Shown: positions 45,516 to 55,702 of the stretch, piece after piece
How positions within the stretch are numbered: position 1 is the first letter of the stretch
How the letters are laid out: each line of letters begins with the position of its first letter
Source of the DNA: Tetrapyrgos nigripes
Lineage: Eukaryota; Basidiomycota; Agaricomycetes; Agaricales; Campanellaceae
Assembly (NCBI GenBank): GCA_013368315.1
Contig: JAACJM010000133.1
Location: 124,001-188,000 of the forward strand
Length of the DNA stretch: 64,000 bases
Direction of reading: 5' to 3'
Program-made: the position numbers and the translations under genes
Notes under the pieces: generated by a model
Databases searched by the model: none
What the model was told of the DNA's origin: nothing
The model's input: only the letters and a program-made list of their open reading frames with translations

Positions 45516-46814
45516 ATGCAATCGCATCATCATGAACCGAACTCGATTCTGGAACTCGCAGAAAAAGCTCGACAGGCTTTCGCATCCTTGGAACCTTTTT
45601 TTTCTGCTCGACCACGGACAAAGTAGATCTCTTCTTTATATTCTCTTTGCGTGAAGTGCGGAGTACTAGAAAGACTCATTTTGTGACGTCTGTTCCTTCT
45701 TCAGATCCTCCGAGTCACAATCTGACCGAAGAGTCACCTCTGTGATTACTCGCATCAAGGAACAAGTTACCGCATATTGTACAGCAATCAATCTCAGTCT
45801 TGACTTCAGCGAGCAGGGAGTTTTTTTCAGCTCGGATGCTAGGGATCTCGAAAACATGCACACCCAGAATGTTCCCATTGAGGATTTGATCCAATACATA
45901 GACAGGATGAAAAAAAGAGCTCGTCAAACCCGCAAGTCTGCCAACGCTGTCGCAGACGCATTCAAGGAAGTCAACCGAGGTGTATCCAGGGTTAGTCTTC
46001 GTCAAGCTTTTGCTCAGATGGCCTTGAGCTTCCTTTAGTTTCTCCCAATACATATGACTGATCCACAGTTTTTCACAGTTGATTGACACTTATTTGCCTC
46101 GTCAAATCGCTAGCGCTGAAGATGAAGGCCGGCGCGCTGCAATATCGGGAAGGAGACATCGAAGGGCGACCAGAATAGCAGGTTACATCATAGAACATCT
46201 CCCCGACCTTGGGACGGAGATCACGGTTGCAACAACACTCAGTGCACAGTTTTCACCCAATCTCCCAATTATAATCCTCCCAATTGCCTTCGCTGGCACA
46301 GCGTTTCTTGTAAAATGTACCGCGACGGTGGTTCGAGACACTTGTTCGAAAATAGCAGAAGGTATGCATTTCACGTCGCCAATCTGGGTTTCACAATTTT
46401 GATGGTATTAACTCTCATCGTCGAGTAGAGCGACAGGTGAAGGAAAAGTCGGTCATCCAAATCATTTCAGAACTGAATGCCATAGCCGGTACTCTGGCTG
46501 CATTAAGAGGAAGCGTTGTTGACTTCGTGCGGTGGTGGGATTCCGAGGTTAACGAGTTAACCTTGCTCAAAAAGGCAATCTCGAAGCAGGAGAGTATTGG
46601 CGACAGTAAATGGACAAATGTCTTCGGGAAATGGAAGGAAATAGGCCGTTGTTACCAGGAATATAATCACGAGGTGCGTATGGACCCGTTCGATGTTACA
46701 CGTCGGTCATTACTCAAGGACTTTGCGGGCAAGATCAATATACTTCGAAGTTGGTATCCTGACGAATGTAACGACAAGCTCTTGCCATATGCTAAATCTG
46801 CCCGACTACAATGA
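45516..46814 (+). CDS. Helical protein B with central hydrophobic segment (353 aa)
   Basis: ATG 45516 (MQSHHHEPNSILELAEKARQ). Exons 45516-45622, 45705-45990, 46079-46361 and 46429-46814 splice in frame, ending ...LPYAKSARLQ. The front half (ITRIKEQVTAYCTAINLSLD, FFSSDARDLENM, RMKKRARQTRKSANAVADAF) is paralogous to protein A. Residues about 170-210 carry NLPIIILPIAFAGTAFLVKC, a hydrophobic run that could span or insert into a membrane. The back half (IIQ..ELNAIAGTLAAL, FVRWWDSEVNEL) is again long amphipathic helices. A helix bundle with one buried or membrane-active segment is a structural guess; no family or function is claimed. The AT-rich upstream DNA (about 45420-45515) may hold its promoter. 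All four exons are open, so the gene is probably functional. Confidence 0.72.
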
Positions 46815-47148
46815 TCCGTTGGTCATGCTCCTGCTCTTTTCTGAGCAGTATGACGATCCATGGTATTGGTCGTATCAATCCTCTCGGTGATATCCAGTCT
46901 GTAGGAACCTGTGCTGATACGTGAATATATCTATGAGAACACCGTACACATTTGAGGAATCTTCACCTGTTTTTAGTGGCCACAGCAGCCGGTGGCACCT
47001 TTGAATCAAGGGCCGTTTTGTACTGTCAGGACGCATAACAAAACTCAGTAAAGAAGATAAACCATAGGCATACTCGAGGCTCCGCTTCCGATATCAACCA
47101 AATCCCCATCAATTGCAGGCCTTGCTAAGTTGGCGCCGGTTGACAACA

Positions 47149-47990
47149 ATGCCTAGTTACCTCTCATCATCGGAAAACTCTAGCTCCCCAGTCCGCTCGG
47201 AACGCTACCAAGAGGCTCGCCGCCAATTAATTAATCTTATCAGCGAACACTGGCCCTCCGGAAACGAAGAGTGCGTAATAAGCTTGCGTGCGCGTGACAA
47301 TAGACTAATTTTCGTCGTGACTGATCTACGGTCACTCTCAGCTCGCAGTTAAGGGCTGAAATCAAAAACAGCTCAGTAGTGTCTAAAGAAATCTCCAATC
47401 GCCGCGCAGTCAAAATTCCTCTACAGCCAAGTCACCATTGCCTCTGTTTTGAGATATATTATGTGCTTAAGGAAATGATGGAGAAAGCAGAAGGATGTCA
47501 GACAAAGTTTGTTGCAATCAAAGCGGAAGAGGTATGTGCGCTGAAATGGTACCATTACATATGCTCTTCCGTAGCCCTTTGACATTCACATACTGGCAAA
47601 GAACTGACGTTGTGCTTGCATAGGGAAATACCACAGAACCTCATGCTTCGAAATGGGGAGAATGGTGGAATTGCAGAAGAATGGAGCTCAAGACACCACT
47701 AACAAAATTGCCCCGCCCAAACAGGCTAAGGTGCTTTAAGAATCGAGTCCTCAACAAAAAGAAGGTCAATCTCGACCAGGAGAACGTGGAAAATGTGGAG
47801 GAATTGATGAGGCTGTATCACAGAAAGGTAGAGTGACTTTCACCTTTGTAAACGCTCTGTGGTCCAATATGACGTGAGATAGATACAGGAGAAGCTCCGA
47901 GTCAGCCTTGCACCTGAAGAGAATCAAGCGGCAAATTCAAGTTCAGAGGAACAGAACGATGAACAAGGAACTGGTCCGAGTGATGCATGA
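47149..47990 (+). CDS. Small protein, unknown function (204 aa)
   Basis: ATG 47149 (MPSYLSSSENSSSPVRSERY). Exons 47149-47274, 47349-47531, 47624-47827 and 47889-47990 all join in phase 0 (donors GTAATA, GTATGT, GTAGAG; acceptors CGCAG, GCATAG, ATACAG). The stop TGA is at 47988-47990. Composition: Ser-rich start, YQEARRQLINLISEHW, a Cys/His stretch PSHHCLCFEIYYVLKEMMEK, then a basic helix-rich part (KWGEWWNCRRMELKTPL, LPRPNRLRCFKNRVLNKKKV) and an acidic Ser/Glu-rich tail. It follows protein B by 335 bp on the same strand. No family is recognised. The clean splicing argues that it is a real gene. Confidence 0.6.
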
Positions 47991-48315
47991 CGAAGGAATC
48001 GAAAGCGTTGTTGGATCTGGTTCGCAAAGTAAAGTTATTGTGTATTATTATGTCACAGAGCGGCAATTTGAAGGGACTTCAAGTCAATAAGAGTGATCGT
48101 GAAACCCTATATATATGCCGCCTGTCACTATGTCCATAAAAGCACTTTCTTCTTCGCAGGGGCCTGCAGCCCTCAGTTCTCACCTGATTGCCTCCAAACC
48201 TTCTGCATCCTTTGCCCCTGCTCACATGGAAGAGTCCCAGCACCTGACCTGATGACTAAGGTCACATGTGCAAATTCCCACCTGCAAGGCAAATCACTGG
48301 TTTTTTGGAATTTCA
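47991..48315. other. Spacer
   Basis: No gene recognised; ends at the CCCTAA-bearing repeat that starts near 48320. Confidence 0.4.
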
Positions 48316-48740
48316 CTAAGTCCCCAACCCTAACCCTTGACAGATAGGGCGCCATGCTGGCTGGGAAAAATGTGGGTTGGGACCCCACCAAGTGTCCCAC
48401 GGCCTGATCTTGCCGACCCACCTCGGTCTCATGATGGTAGAGGAGATATACTGGATTTGCAGGCAGAAAAATAAGGGTGTAACTGTTGACATTGCCAATA
48501 TGGGAAACGGTGATGGGACATCATGTGACCTATACAGAATTCTTGTAAATGGGTCTGGGAAGAGCTGACATAAGCCATGGGACAGCCCAAGCATTCCCAG
48601 GCTTGGGGTGGCCTTCATAGTCCAACAGTAAGATTGGGGAGGGGTGGAAGTCCCCAGCCCTAACCCTTCATAGATGGGGGCTTGTGCTGGCTGGGAAAAG
48701 TGTGGGTTGGGACCCCAACAAGTGATCCACGACCTAATAG
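48316..48740 (+). repeat. Two subtelomeric repeat units with short CCCTAA starts
   Basis: Two direct units begin TCCCCAACCCTAACCCTT (48320) and TCCCCAGCCCTAACCCTT (48650) and share GATAGGGCG/GATGGGGGC, GCTGGCTGGGAAAA and GTGTGGGTTGGGACCCCA. The first extends through ATACTGGATTTGCAGGCAGA and TGGGACATCATGTGACCTAT to AAGCATTCCCAGGCTTGGGG. That extension matches, inverted, the sequence right of the telomere-like tract at 36.1 kb. Confidence 0.8.
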
Positions 48741-49306
48741 TAGCACCTGAAGACAATGGTGCATTGTCCTGAGATTTGAATTGAAAACTTTGATGGGCTC
48801 GCCCTGGGAGCAGTTGTAGACGGATTCCCACGAAAGTGGCAGCGTTGGAAAGCTGTGCAAAAACACGTGAGGAAGCCACCAGCACATGACCAACACAGCC
48901 ACGTCAACGTTGTGCAATTGGGTACAACATTTTTAATAGAAATAAATATGCAGGAAATTGAGGAGTTGATGGATTCCCACGATTAGTATGTCAGGAGATA
49001 GGCATTTGTAATAGCTTCCGGACGGCCTTTAGTCAGCTAGGTTATGTAAGGAATTGGTGGTGCTATGAGCCGATTACTTTTTTTTCGCAGATTTTCGCTT
49101 TTAATAAAGAAAAATCTGCAGTAATTCAAGGGATTCATGGATTCCCACGATAAGCATGTCATCTGATAGGGAATTTAGATAGCTTTAGGACGCTCCCAAA
49201 ATATTCGAGATAGGGTGAGATGTTTTTTATTCTGAAAAACTGAGGATTTTTATTATTATAAGAATAACCCCTGTCATAATGGCCATCGTGAGAGCTGGAA
49301 TAAGCT
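48741..49306. repeat. Spacer with a duplicated segment of about 165 bp
   Basis: GGATTCCCACGATTAGTATG (about 48971) recurs as GGATTCCCACGATAAGCATG (about 49137). The first is followed by AGATAGGCATT...ATAGCTTCCGGACG, the second by TGATAGGGAATT...ATAGCTTTAGGACG. No coding frame is seen. This segment ends at the Penelope-like element. Confidence 0.65.
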
Positions 49307-49307
49307 T

Positions 49308-49894
49308 AGGACACGTGATTTTCCGTGACCTCGGCCATCGGTCAGGGGCTTGATGTCGGGTACCTTCGGGTCCCTGGCGGATAGCTTCCGAGCCAATCGG
49401 CGATCTCGGCGACTACGGATACCACTACAGTGGTTCCTCCGTGGGAGTCAGGCTTGGTTAAATCTTGTAATGTTTACCCGTTTGTATTAGCGTGTGAGTC
49501 CGTCGGTCGACACTCTATTGCTAACCACTTTAGGATTGTATTGGTGCGACTCCGTCGCACCTGGTCGCCACCCTGGGCCTACGGTCTAGACTTGAGAGCT
49601 TATGGCCATTGGCTACTCAAGTCCGAGGTCCCCAGTTGGTGCATCATCACATTCAGTTTTCTTACTAACGACTCCCAGGTACCTCCACAGTTCCGTCGGA
49701 GTCGCCAGCGAAAGTACTCTAACATAACGGATCTGAAGAGTATAAATACGAAACAGTAATTGGCCTGGAACCACAGAAACTGGTTCCCCGTTATCCAGTT
49801 ACATACTTTCGCACCCCTCTACAGCCCTTTCTACACTCTCGCACCTTCGGCGCTCGAGTGGACGACCCCCCTAACCCTAACCCTAACCCTAACC
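49308..49894 (+). repeat. Penelope-like terminal repeat (pLTR), 5' copy
   Basis: A 587-bp repeat, near-identical to 53515-54092 and, in its last 230 bp, to 38264-38500. It contains TTGATGTCGGGTACCTTCGG, a CGACTCCGTCGCAC hairpin word, the TATA-like and ribozyme-like core near 49730-49794, and the terminal (CCCTAA)4 at about 49869-49893. The core TATAAATA 120 bp before the RT leader could also be the element's promoter. Confidence 0.92.
49724..49794 (+). ncRNA. Candidate hammerhead ribozyme, copy in the 5' repeat
   Basis: The catalytic core reads CTGAAGA (49733-49739), then GTAT-AA-ATAC (a perfect 4-bp stem II), then GAAAC (49750-49754). ATAACGG (49724-49730) can pair with CCGTTAT (49788-49794) as stem I. 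Between them GGAACCA/TGGTTCC forms a hairpin. CUGANGA and GAAA in the right order with complementary stems is the hammerhead signature, and such ribozymes are known in Penelope-like repeats. The pairs next to the expected cleavage site (near GGTT, 49782-49785) are not resolved, and TATAAATA overlaps stem II, so a TATA box is the alternative. Confidence 0.5.
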
Positions 49895-49935
49895 ATCCTT
49901 TTTGCCCTAGTTCTCAACTAACCTCACTTCTTTTA

Positions 49936-52734
49936 GACGACTTCTTCCCAGAAGTCCGCTCCGAAAGTTCCGAAGAAGTTGGATCAGGCCCGAGCTCGAC
50001 TTCAGGCTGCCAACGACACCCTCAAGGCACTTCAGAAAAAGAACCAGCAGAAAGGACCACGGAGTGGTGGTTCGGGGACGTCCAAGTCGACGGGGAGCAG
50101 CAGCTCGAAGGTGAGTCTTACCGACTTACACATCCCGTCGGCGCTGTCCGTGCTGTTCCTCTCCCCTCCTTTCAGAAGAACTCTTCTTCGCCGTCCGGTT
50201 CTATACGGAAGGCTACGCTGCCGGGTGGAAAGAAAACCGGCAAAGGAAGCGCTCCCTCGAAGCACAAGTGAGTATTAATCGGTATCATGCCGATGCCTAC
50301 GAGTTGGAATACGAACTCGCGTCCCATGCAGCGCGGGTTGAAGCCGAGTGGTACGTGCCGTATTCAACTATGCCTGACTTATTCCTTACCATTCCCTTTG
50401 ATAAGGTCTTACGATTTTACGCTGTAAATACCCCTATACACGCTATAGACTCTGCCAAGTTTGGTACAGCTGTACATTTATCTCCAGGCGTTAGTGTACC
50501 TCGTAGCATACAATTTTCTCTTTGTCTTATCAAAAACCAAACTTTAATCTTTTTTATGACGCTTATGAAGATTTTGAGTTCTGCCTAAAATGGCGCCTCT
50601 TTTTTGAGTTCACTGACTTCGGCTTTGAGAAAACTGTAGCGTCACAATACGTCCCAGCCTATGACGCCCGTAAGAAGGAAACTGACAAACTTCCTACCTT
50701 GCCTACATACATTGAGAAAGGTTTCTCGTCTGCTAAAAAGTTTGTGGAGGACACGTTCAAACGCGCCGAGTCTACCCCCTCTAAGGAGTGGCATAACCCA
50801 CACCATGCACCACTCGCACCCTCCTTTGAAGACATCCGAGGATTTCTCGTATCCAATGGATATGTGGTCACCGCGACCAATAAGAACCTTGGCGTTTGCT
50901 GGATCAACGTTGTCTTGATCTTCTTGGCGATACTAAAAACTATCGCCCTCTTATAGACTCAATCACTGTCCAAGTACAGTGTAAGAAGCACCAAGATATG
51001 GAATCCCTAGTAGAGCTTAGCCTCGCCGACCTAGGTAAAACCCAGGGCAGCAAGATGCTACCCAACTTCTTCTGGAAGTATCTCCCTGGTAACAGTAAGG
51101 ATCATAGTAAAGAACAGATGGATTACTACCTTTCTAATGCTGCGCACTTTTATGGTATCCCCAAAATCCATAAGCACCCTGTGAAGGTGCGTCCTATCGT
51201 GCCATGTCATTCTGTTATGATTAAGCCTGCTGCCCAGTTTGTACATCGTGTGCTCTCCCCGCTCGTTAAGAGCCATTGTCACACCGTGCTATCTTCGTCA
51301 AAACAGCTAGCTATACGTTTGTCCAAACTAAAGTTGCCCTCGCACCGTAAATGGTGGATCTGCACGGGTGATGTCGTGGCTTACTACCCGAATATACCAC
51401 TCCGATCCTGTATAGAGGGGATCGCTGATTGGTATTTAAAGGTGGTCCACGGTATCGACGATTTTCGTAATATCCCGAACCTTCCTGACGCAGATATAAA
51501 CTTTTACTATCTGTTCTACGAGGCAATGTATACTAGTAATACCAACCTAGTAATACGATATGGCAAACAGTTCTACCTGCAACTACAAGGCCTCGCTATG
51601 GGGGTCGATTCTGCTCCGGACATGGCCAATATACACAGCTTCATCTCGGAAACGGAGGATTGCCACGTAGATAACATCGCTGAATTCGCCTTTTATGGCT
51701 GATACATCGATGATGCCCTTGCTATTGTGTATGCTGAGACACATCAAGAAGCACTTGAACTCTGCAAACGCATTGTAATCAGGGGCTGCCAAATCGAATG
51801 GGACATTAGTGCGTCACACACACAGTTCTTAGACATGTGGATCTTTAGAGATTCGCACTTGGAGTTGCAACACATGCCCTTCCAGAAGCGTATGTCCCAT
51901 ACAGAACGAATCCCTTGGATATCTCATCATCCAGAGGATGTCAAGAGAGCTGCCATCATTGGTGAGATCTCACGACTCGCCACGCTCTGCACTCGTCCTA
52001 GAGACTATGCAAACGCCTTAAGTGACATGATAGAGACTTATCGCAAGCGTGGATACCCTGTCGGCTGGATTAAACGTATCGTTGACCTTCAGCGTGATAA
52101 GAGGTGGCTAACAAGGCTACGGGAGGATGTGACCCCTGTAGATACCCAAGAGCTTGAAGAGAGACTTCTTGTGGTCAAAACTACCTTTAACCTGGCATGG
52201 GATTTGTTCAACGTACAAGAATTCAAGAATTCTCTCGTGAAACCAATGCTTAACGCCCTGGAGCGTTACGAAACTCACAACAGACATGTGAGTCGGTTTT
52301 GAGACAGTTACGACTGGCCTGAACATCCTGACTACTGGGGCAATCTATTTTTCGAACACGTTGATCGGGCAGCGTGTCTCGACGTCCCGATGTACGGAGG
52401 CGCGATCGCTACTAGTCCCAATGTCAGGAAGCTTGGCTTTCACAATTCTAGAATGCTTCTTTCACGAAAGATGGGTAAGCAGTTCTGGAACTATTTCTCT
52501 CTGTGGAAAGGAGAGGTTCTTGAGAGAATGGACCGAGACGTGCTTGCCGAACCATTTCTCGAGCGAGTAAAAGAGGTGCCTATCCGGGTTCAGAAACGCG
52601 ACTTGAGTCCAGGGGACTCCGTCGAAATTGACCTGAACCTGCAGGAAAGGCCGGACCATGTCCGGCTCAACTACTCGCCTCGTAAGAGACTTCGGTACTC
52701 AGAACAGACAGGTACTCTGGTACCAGACAGCTGA
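49936..52734 (+). pseudogene. Penelope-like reverse transcriptase, broken
   Basis: The basic Lys/Ser-rich N-terminus (KKLDQARARLQAANDTLKAL) has an intron at about 50111-50174 (GTGAGT to TTTCAG). Then YEDFEFCLKWRLFFEF and the RT1 motif ATNKNLG (about 50874). A frame change there leads into DTKNYRPLID, HFYGIPKIHKHPVKVRPIVP (the Penelope-specific GIPKIHK, about 51150), the palm motif TGDVVAYYPNIPL (about 51362, first catalytic Asp), QLQGLAMGVDSAPDMANI (about 51580) and YIDDALAIV (51703-51729, the catalytic DD). TGA at 51700-51702 stands one codon before YIDD, where Arg is usual. The post-RT region (MIETYRKRGYPVGWIKRIVD) is followed by another TGA at 52300. Coding-like sequence continues to PDS at 52734, with no GIY-YIG domain. 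The protein would copy RNA onto chromosome ends; this copy cannot. Confidence 0.9.
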
Positions 52735-53338
52735 ATATCCTTGCTTACCCCTCGGACGGCCCCTGGGTTAGTCCCTCCTCCTAGTAGGGCGGTAAGGGGA
52801 ATGCTCTGTGTTCTGGGTCCTGCAATCTGGGTTGCTGATGAAGCTGCGGCCGTTGGAGGTCTTGCGCCGATGACTTGCGCAGAGATTGCCCCTTTCTTGC
52901 TTTGAGGGGGGAATGCTCTGTGATCCTGTCGCAGTGTTCTGGACTTCTAGCCCTCCGTGGCCATTGGTGACCTTGCGTGGGACTTCCTGCGCAGAGATTG
53001 CCTCTGCTTACCCCTACCTGGATGGATACTGACTCATTGCTGTCCTTGGGCAGTGGAGGTGACAGTTTCGTCTGCCCAGTAGCCCCTGGTTCGCCAGGGG
53101 TCAACCCCCCTGTCTGTTCGTGTGTATACGTCCACACTCTTGTACAAGTAGTAAGACTACGACACGCACCTATCATGGTTTATCACACTAGATATACCTA
53201 CCCACGAGTTCAAATCACTCGATAACCATGGAGCATGGGCTCTAAGCGTTTAACCCTAACTCTAACGTGCGTGCCTCAACTTAATTGTCGAGCTGAATGT
53301 GATCCTTACGGTTACTCCAGTGTTACTAGCCTAACACG
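52735..53338 (+). repeat. Element 3' region with a 111-bp direct repeat
   Basis: GGGGAATGCTCTGTG occurs at 52797 and 52908, and GCGCAGAGATTGCC at about 52877 and 52989, so two units are about 111 bp apart. A short TTTAACCCTAACTCTAAC tract lies at about 53249. No coding frame is seen. It belongs to the untranslated 3' part of the Penelope-like element. Confidence 0.8.
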
Positions 53339-53366
53339 AACCCTAACCCTAACCCTAACACTAACC
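53339..53366 (+). repeat. Interstitial CCCTAA tract in the element's 3' part
   Basis: About four CCCTAA units, the last one changed (ACACTAACC). The CCCTAA strand is the RT coding strand, so RNA of the element could pair with a G-rich telomere overhang. Confidence 0.9.
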
Positions 53367-53514
53367 ATTACATAAATCCGGTCACATGGCGCCTACCCCT
53401 AATCGGGTCAGTAGTAAGTCCATGTCACGGTCACGTGACTAGCCTTCAGGCCGGTACGTGGCCGGGGACCGGTGTACAGTTGGCCCGGTCCATACCGGAC
53501 ACCGGTTTGATCCG

Positions 53515-54092
53515 AGGACACGTGATTGTCCGTGACCTCGGCCATCGGTCAGGGGCTTGATGTCGGGTACCTTCGGGTGCCTGACGGATAGCTTCTGAGC
53601 CAATCGGCGATCTTGGCGACTGCGGATACCACTACAGTGGTTCCTCCGTGGGAGTTGGGCTCGGTTAAATCTTGTAATGCTTATCCGTTTGTATTAGTGT
53701 GTGAGTCCGTCGGTCGACACTCTATTGCTAACCACTTTAGGATTGTATTGGTGCGACTCCGTCGCACCCGGTCGTCACCCTGGGCCTACGGTCTAGACTT
53801 GAGAGCTTATGGCCATTGGCTACTCAAGTCCGAGGTCCCCAGATGGTGCGTCATCACATTCAGTTTTCTTACTAACGACTCCCAGGTACCTCCACGGTTC
53901 CGTCAGAGTCGCCAGCGAAAGTACTCTAACATAACGGATCTGAAGAGTATAAATACGAAACAGTAATTGGCCTGGAACCACAGAAACTGGTTCCCCGTTA
54001 TCCAGTTACATACTTTCGCACCCCTCTACAGCCCTTTCTACACTCTCGCACCTTCGGCGCTCGAGTGGACGACCCCCCTAACCCTAGCCCTA
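53515..54092 (+). repeat. Penelope-like terminal repeat (pLTR), 3' copy
   Basis: Direct copy of 49308-49894 with scattered substitutions (for example GATTGTCC against GATTTTCC, CTGACGG against CTGGCGG). It ends CCCCCCTAACCCTAGCCCTA at 54074-54092. The telomere tract is shorter and already mutated compared with the 5' copy. Confidence 0.92.
53931..54001 (+). ncRNA. Candidate hammerhead ribozyme, copy in the 3' repeat
   Basis: Identical core to the 5' copy: ATAACGG (53931-53937), CTGAAGA (53940-53946), stem II GTAT/ATAC, GAAAC, and CCGTTAT (53995-54001). A third copy at 38350-38420 carries GAAACGG instead of GAAACAG and TTAACGG instead of ATAACGG, and is otherwise the same. Confidence 0.5.
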
Positions 54093-54096
54093 AGCT

Positions 54097-55176
54097 CGGC
54101 AGAAAGGCGTACAGAAACACACTTGTTTACATATATATCTTATATCAGTAGTAGTGATGTGATCTATCCGTCTAGCGGATATTTTTGTCTTTTCGGCGTG
54201 ATTTCTGCCCAGCATTTCCATGCACTTTCTATTAGAACTACTGCACTATTTTGGTATGTACAATCAACTCTAGACTCAGTCAACTTGCTTCAGGAGTGCA
54301 CTCCAGTCCAAACTGTGCACCTATGTATAAATGTATTATTATTATTGACTGATTTCCAAAATGGCTGTGCCCGGGGTCTCAGCGTCAGAAATCAAAATCT
54401 ATCTCGCTTAAAGTGAGGGCCTTCCGGCTTTCCATACTGTCGGGTATGTAGGATGAAATCAGGGATGGGGGTCAAGAATAGAAGCTATGAAGGCGTTCAT
54501 CATTAATATAGACGTACGAGGACACGCAAAGCCGGTGTAACTGCTTTTACTCACACACTCTCATCCTTCAAAAAGAAAATACATGAAGTACTTACATTAC
54601 TATATTCTTGCACACAGAGACGTTTCGCTGTGAACGCGTTGGAGACGCGACTGCGTCAAGCCACTGACGCACCTGCGTCCTATTCTGTCTCTCAAAATAT
54701 CATCTATCAACTGACCTATCTGAACTTTAGATAGTTGGTCTATTCAGACTCCTATTTGTGCCTATATCTGAAGCCCAGATATACAGCATTTCTGGACTCA
54801 ATTCCGTGTGAGCAATAGACCATCTTTCTTTTGCTTCAATAGTTGTACAAATTAGACAGTCTTTTTGTACTTCTTTCTATACATCACATGTGCCATCTTT
54901 TCGTGTACTTATCAGGTGTAATTAAAGGTCTCCAAATGTATGTACTTTCTGTACAAAGATTCAGAGTCCGAATATATCATTTATTTGTACATATATCTAG
55001 ATTACAAATATATCCTACTTTCGTACAACTATTTGCTCGCCTATCCGTCGAGCCAATAGAAACGTCCTTTCGGCGTGTCAGTCGGCGGTCAAGCTGCCAA
55101 CATTTGTAAGCGGGATATGTGCCGCTTCGATTTATAAGCGGAACTAATTGTTTGATGCACTCGTCCATCCGGAATG
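54097..55176. other. Spacer, no gene recognised
   Basis: AT-rich with scattered TGTACA-type words (TTGTACAAATTAG, TTCTGTACAAAG, TTTGTACATATATC). A small cluster of GACGC words (GAGACGCGACTGCGTC, GACGCACCTGCGTCC) lies at about 54650-54680. No coding frame has codon-level support. Confidence 0.45.
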
Positions 55177-55184
55177 GGTCAAAC

Positions 55185-55702
55185 CAGTGTTCACCTTAAG
55201 GCTTAAGGGCGAATTAATTTAAGGCCTTAACAAATTAACAAATTAAGGCCTAACTTGCTCAGAAAAATTTCTTAAGGCTTAATTAAGACTTAAGTAGAAA
55301 ATGAAATGAGATACAAAGATGTAAACAATATTTTACTTGCTGTTGTTGGTAATAAAAGCCTTTGTCCATTGCTCTCTGGAATGCAGGAGTACTATATATG
55401 AGACTGGTACAACCAAGATTTGACCAAGATCAGAAGCAAAATAGCAGCCATAGCCACATTAGCAGACTTGCCAAGTCTGAACAGGGCTGGAGAATAGAAG
55501 GTTTGTATATGGAACTAAAGAAGCAGGAGGAGATACCCAATGATGGTGCATTGGAAGGCTTTGGGATGAGTACAGGGGTATTTAGAGAATTTTATTTTAG
55601 GCCTTAAAATTCTCTTAAAATCAAATTAATTTAAGGCCTAGTTAAGGTTTTAAGGCCTAACTTCGTTGAGTGGCCTTAATTAAGGCCTTAAGGCGAACAC
55701 TG
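55185..55702. mobile_element. hAT-type MITE with 8-bp target duplication
   Basis: A 518-bp element with ends CAGTGTTCACCTTAAGG and, inverted, CAGTGTTCGCCTTAAGG. Subterminal TTAATTTAAGGCCTTA words are repeated at both sides. GGTCAAAC flanks it at 55177-55184 and 55703-55710, a perfect 8-bp duplication. The CAGTG start fits hAT ends. It encodes no transposase. Confidence 0.93.

Larger units (their letters stand above)
49307..54096 (+). mobile_element. Penelope-like retroelement without endonuclease (Coprina type), telomere-repeat bearing
   Basis: Two direct terminal repeats (49308-49894 and 53515-54092) enclose a reverse transcriptase gene. Both repeats start AGGACACGTGATT and end in C-rich telomere tracts. 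A further CCCTAA tract lies at 53339-53366, inside the 3' part. No GIY-YIG endonuclease is seen between the RT and the right repeat. Coprina elements described in fungi have this set of traits: endonuclease-less Penelope RT, telomeric repeats in the RNA-sense 3' part in the CCCTAA orientation, and residence at chromosome ends. TAAGCT occurs at both edges (49301-49306 and 54091-54096) and might be a short duplication. Confidence 0.88.

Noticed and set aside
49858..50271. Frame starting in the telomere tract (NPNPNPN) as the RT N-terminus
   Set aside because: The Asn-Pro run is just the translation of CCCTAA units; the real basic N-terminal reading starts after the tract in another frame.
54650..54680. 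GACGC words as more palindrome-satellite units
   Set aside because: The spacing and the other three palindromes of the unit are absent.
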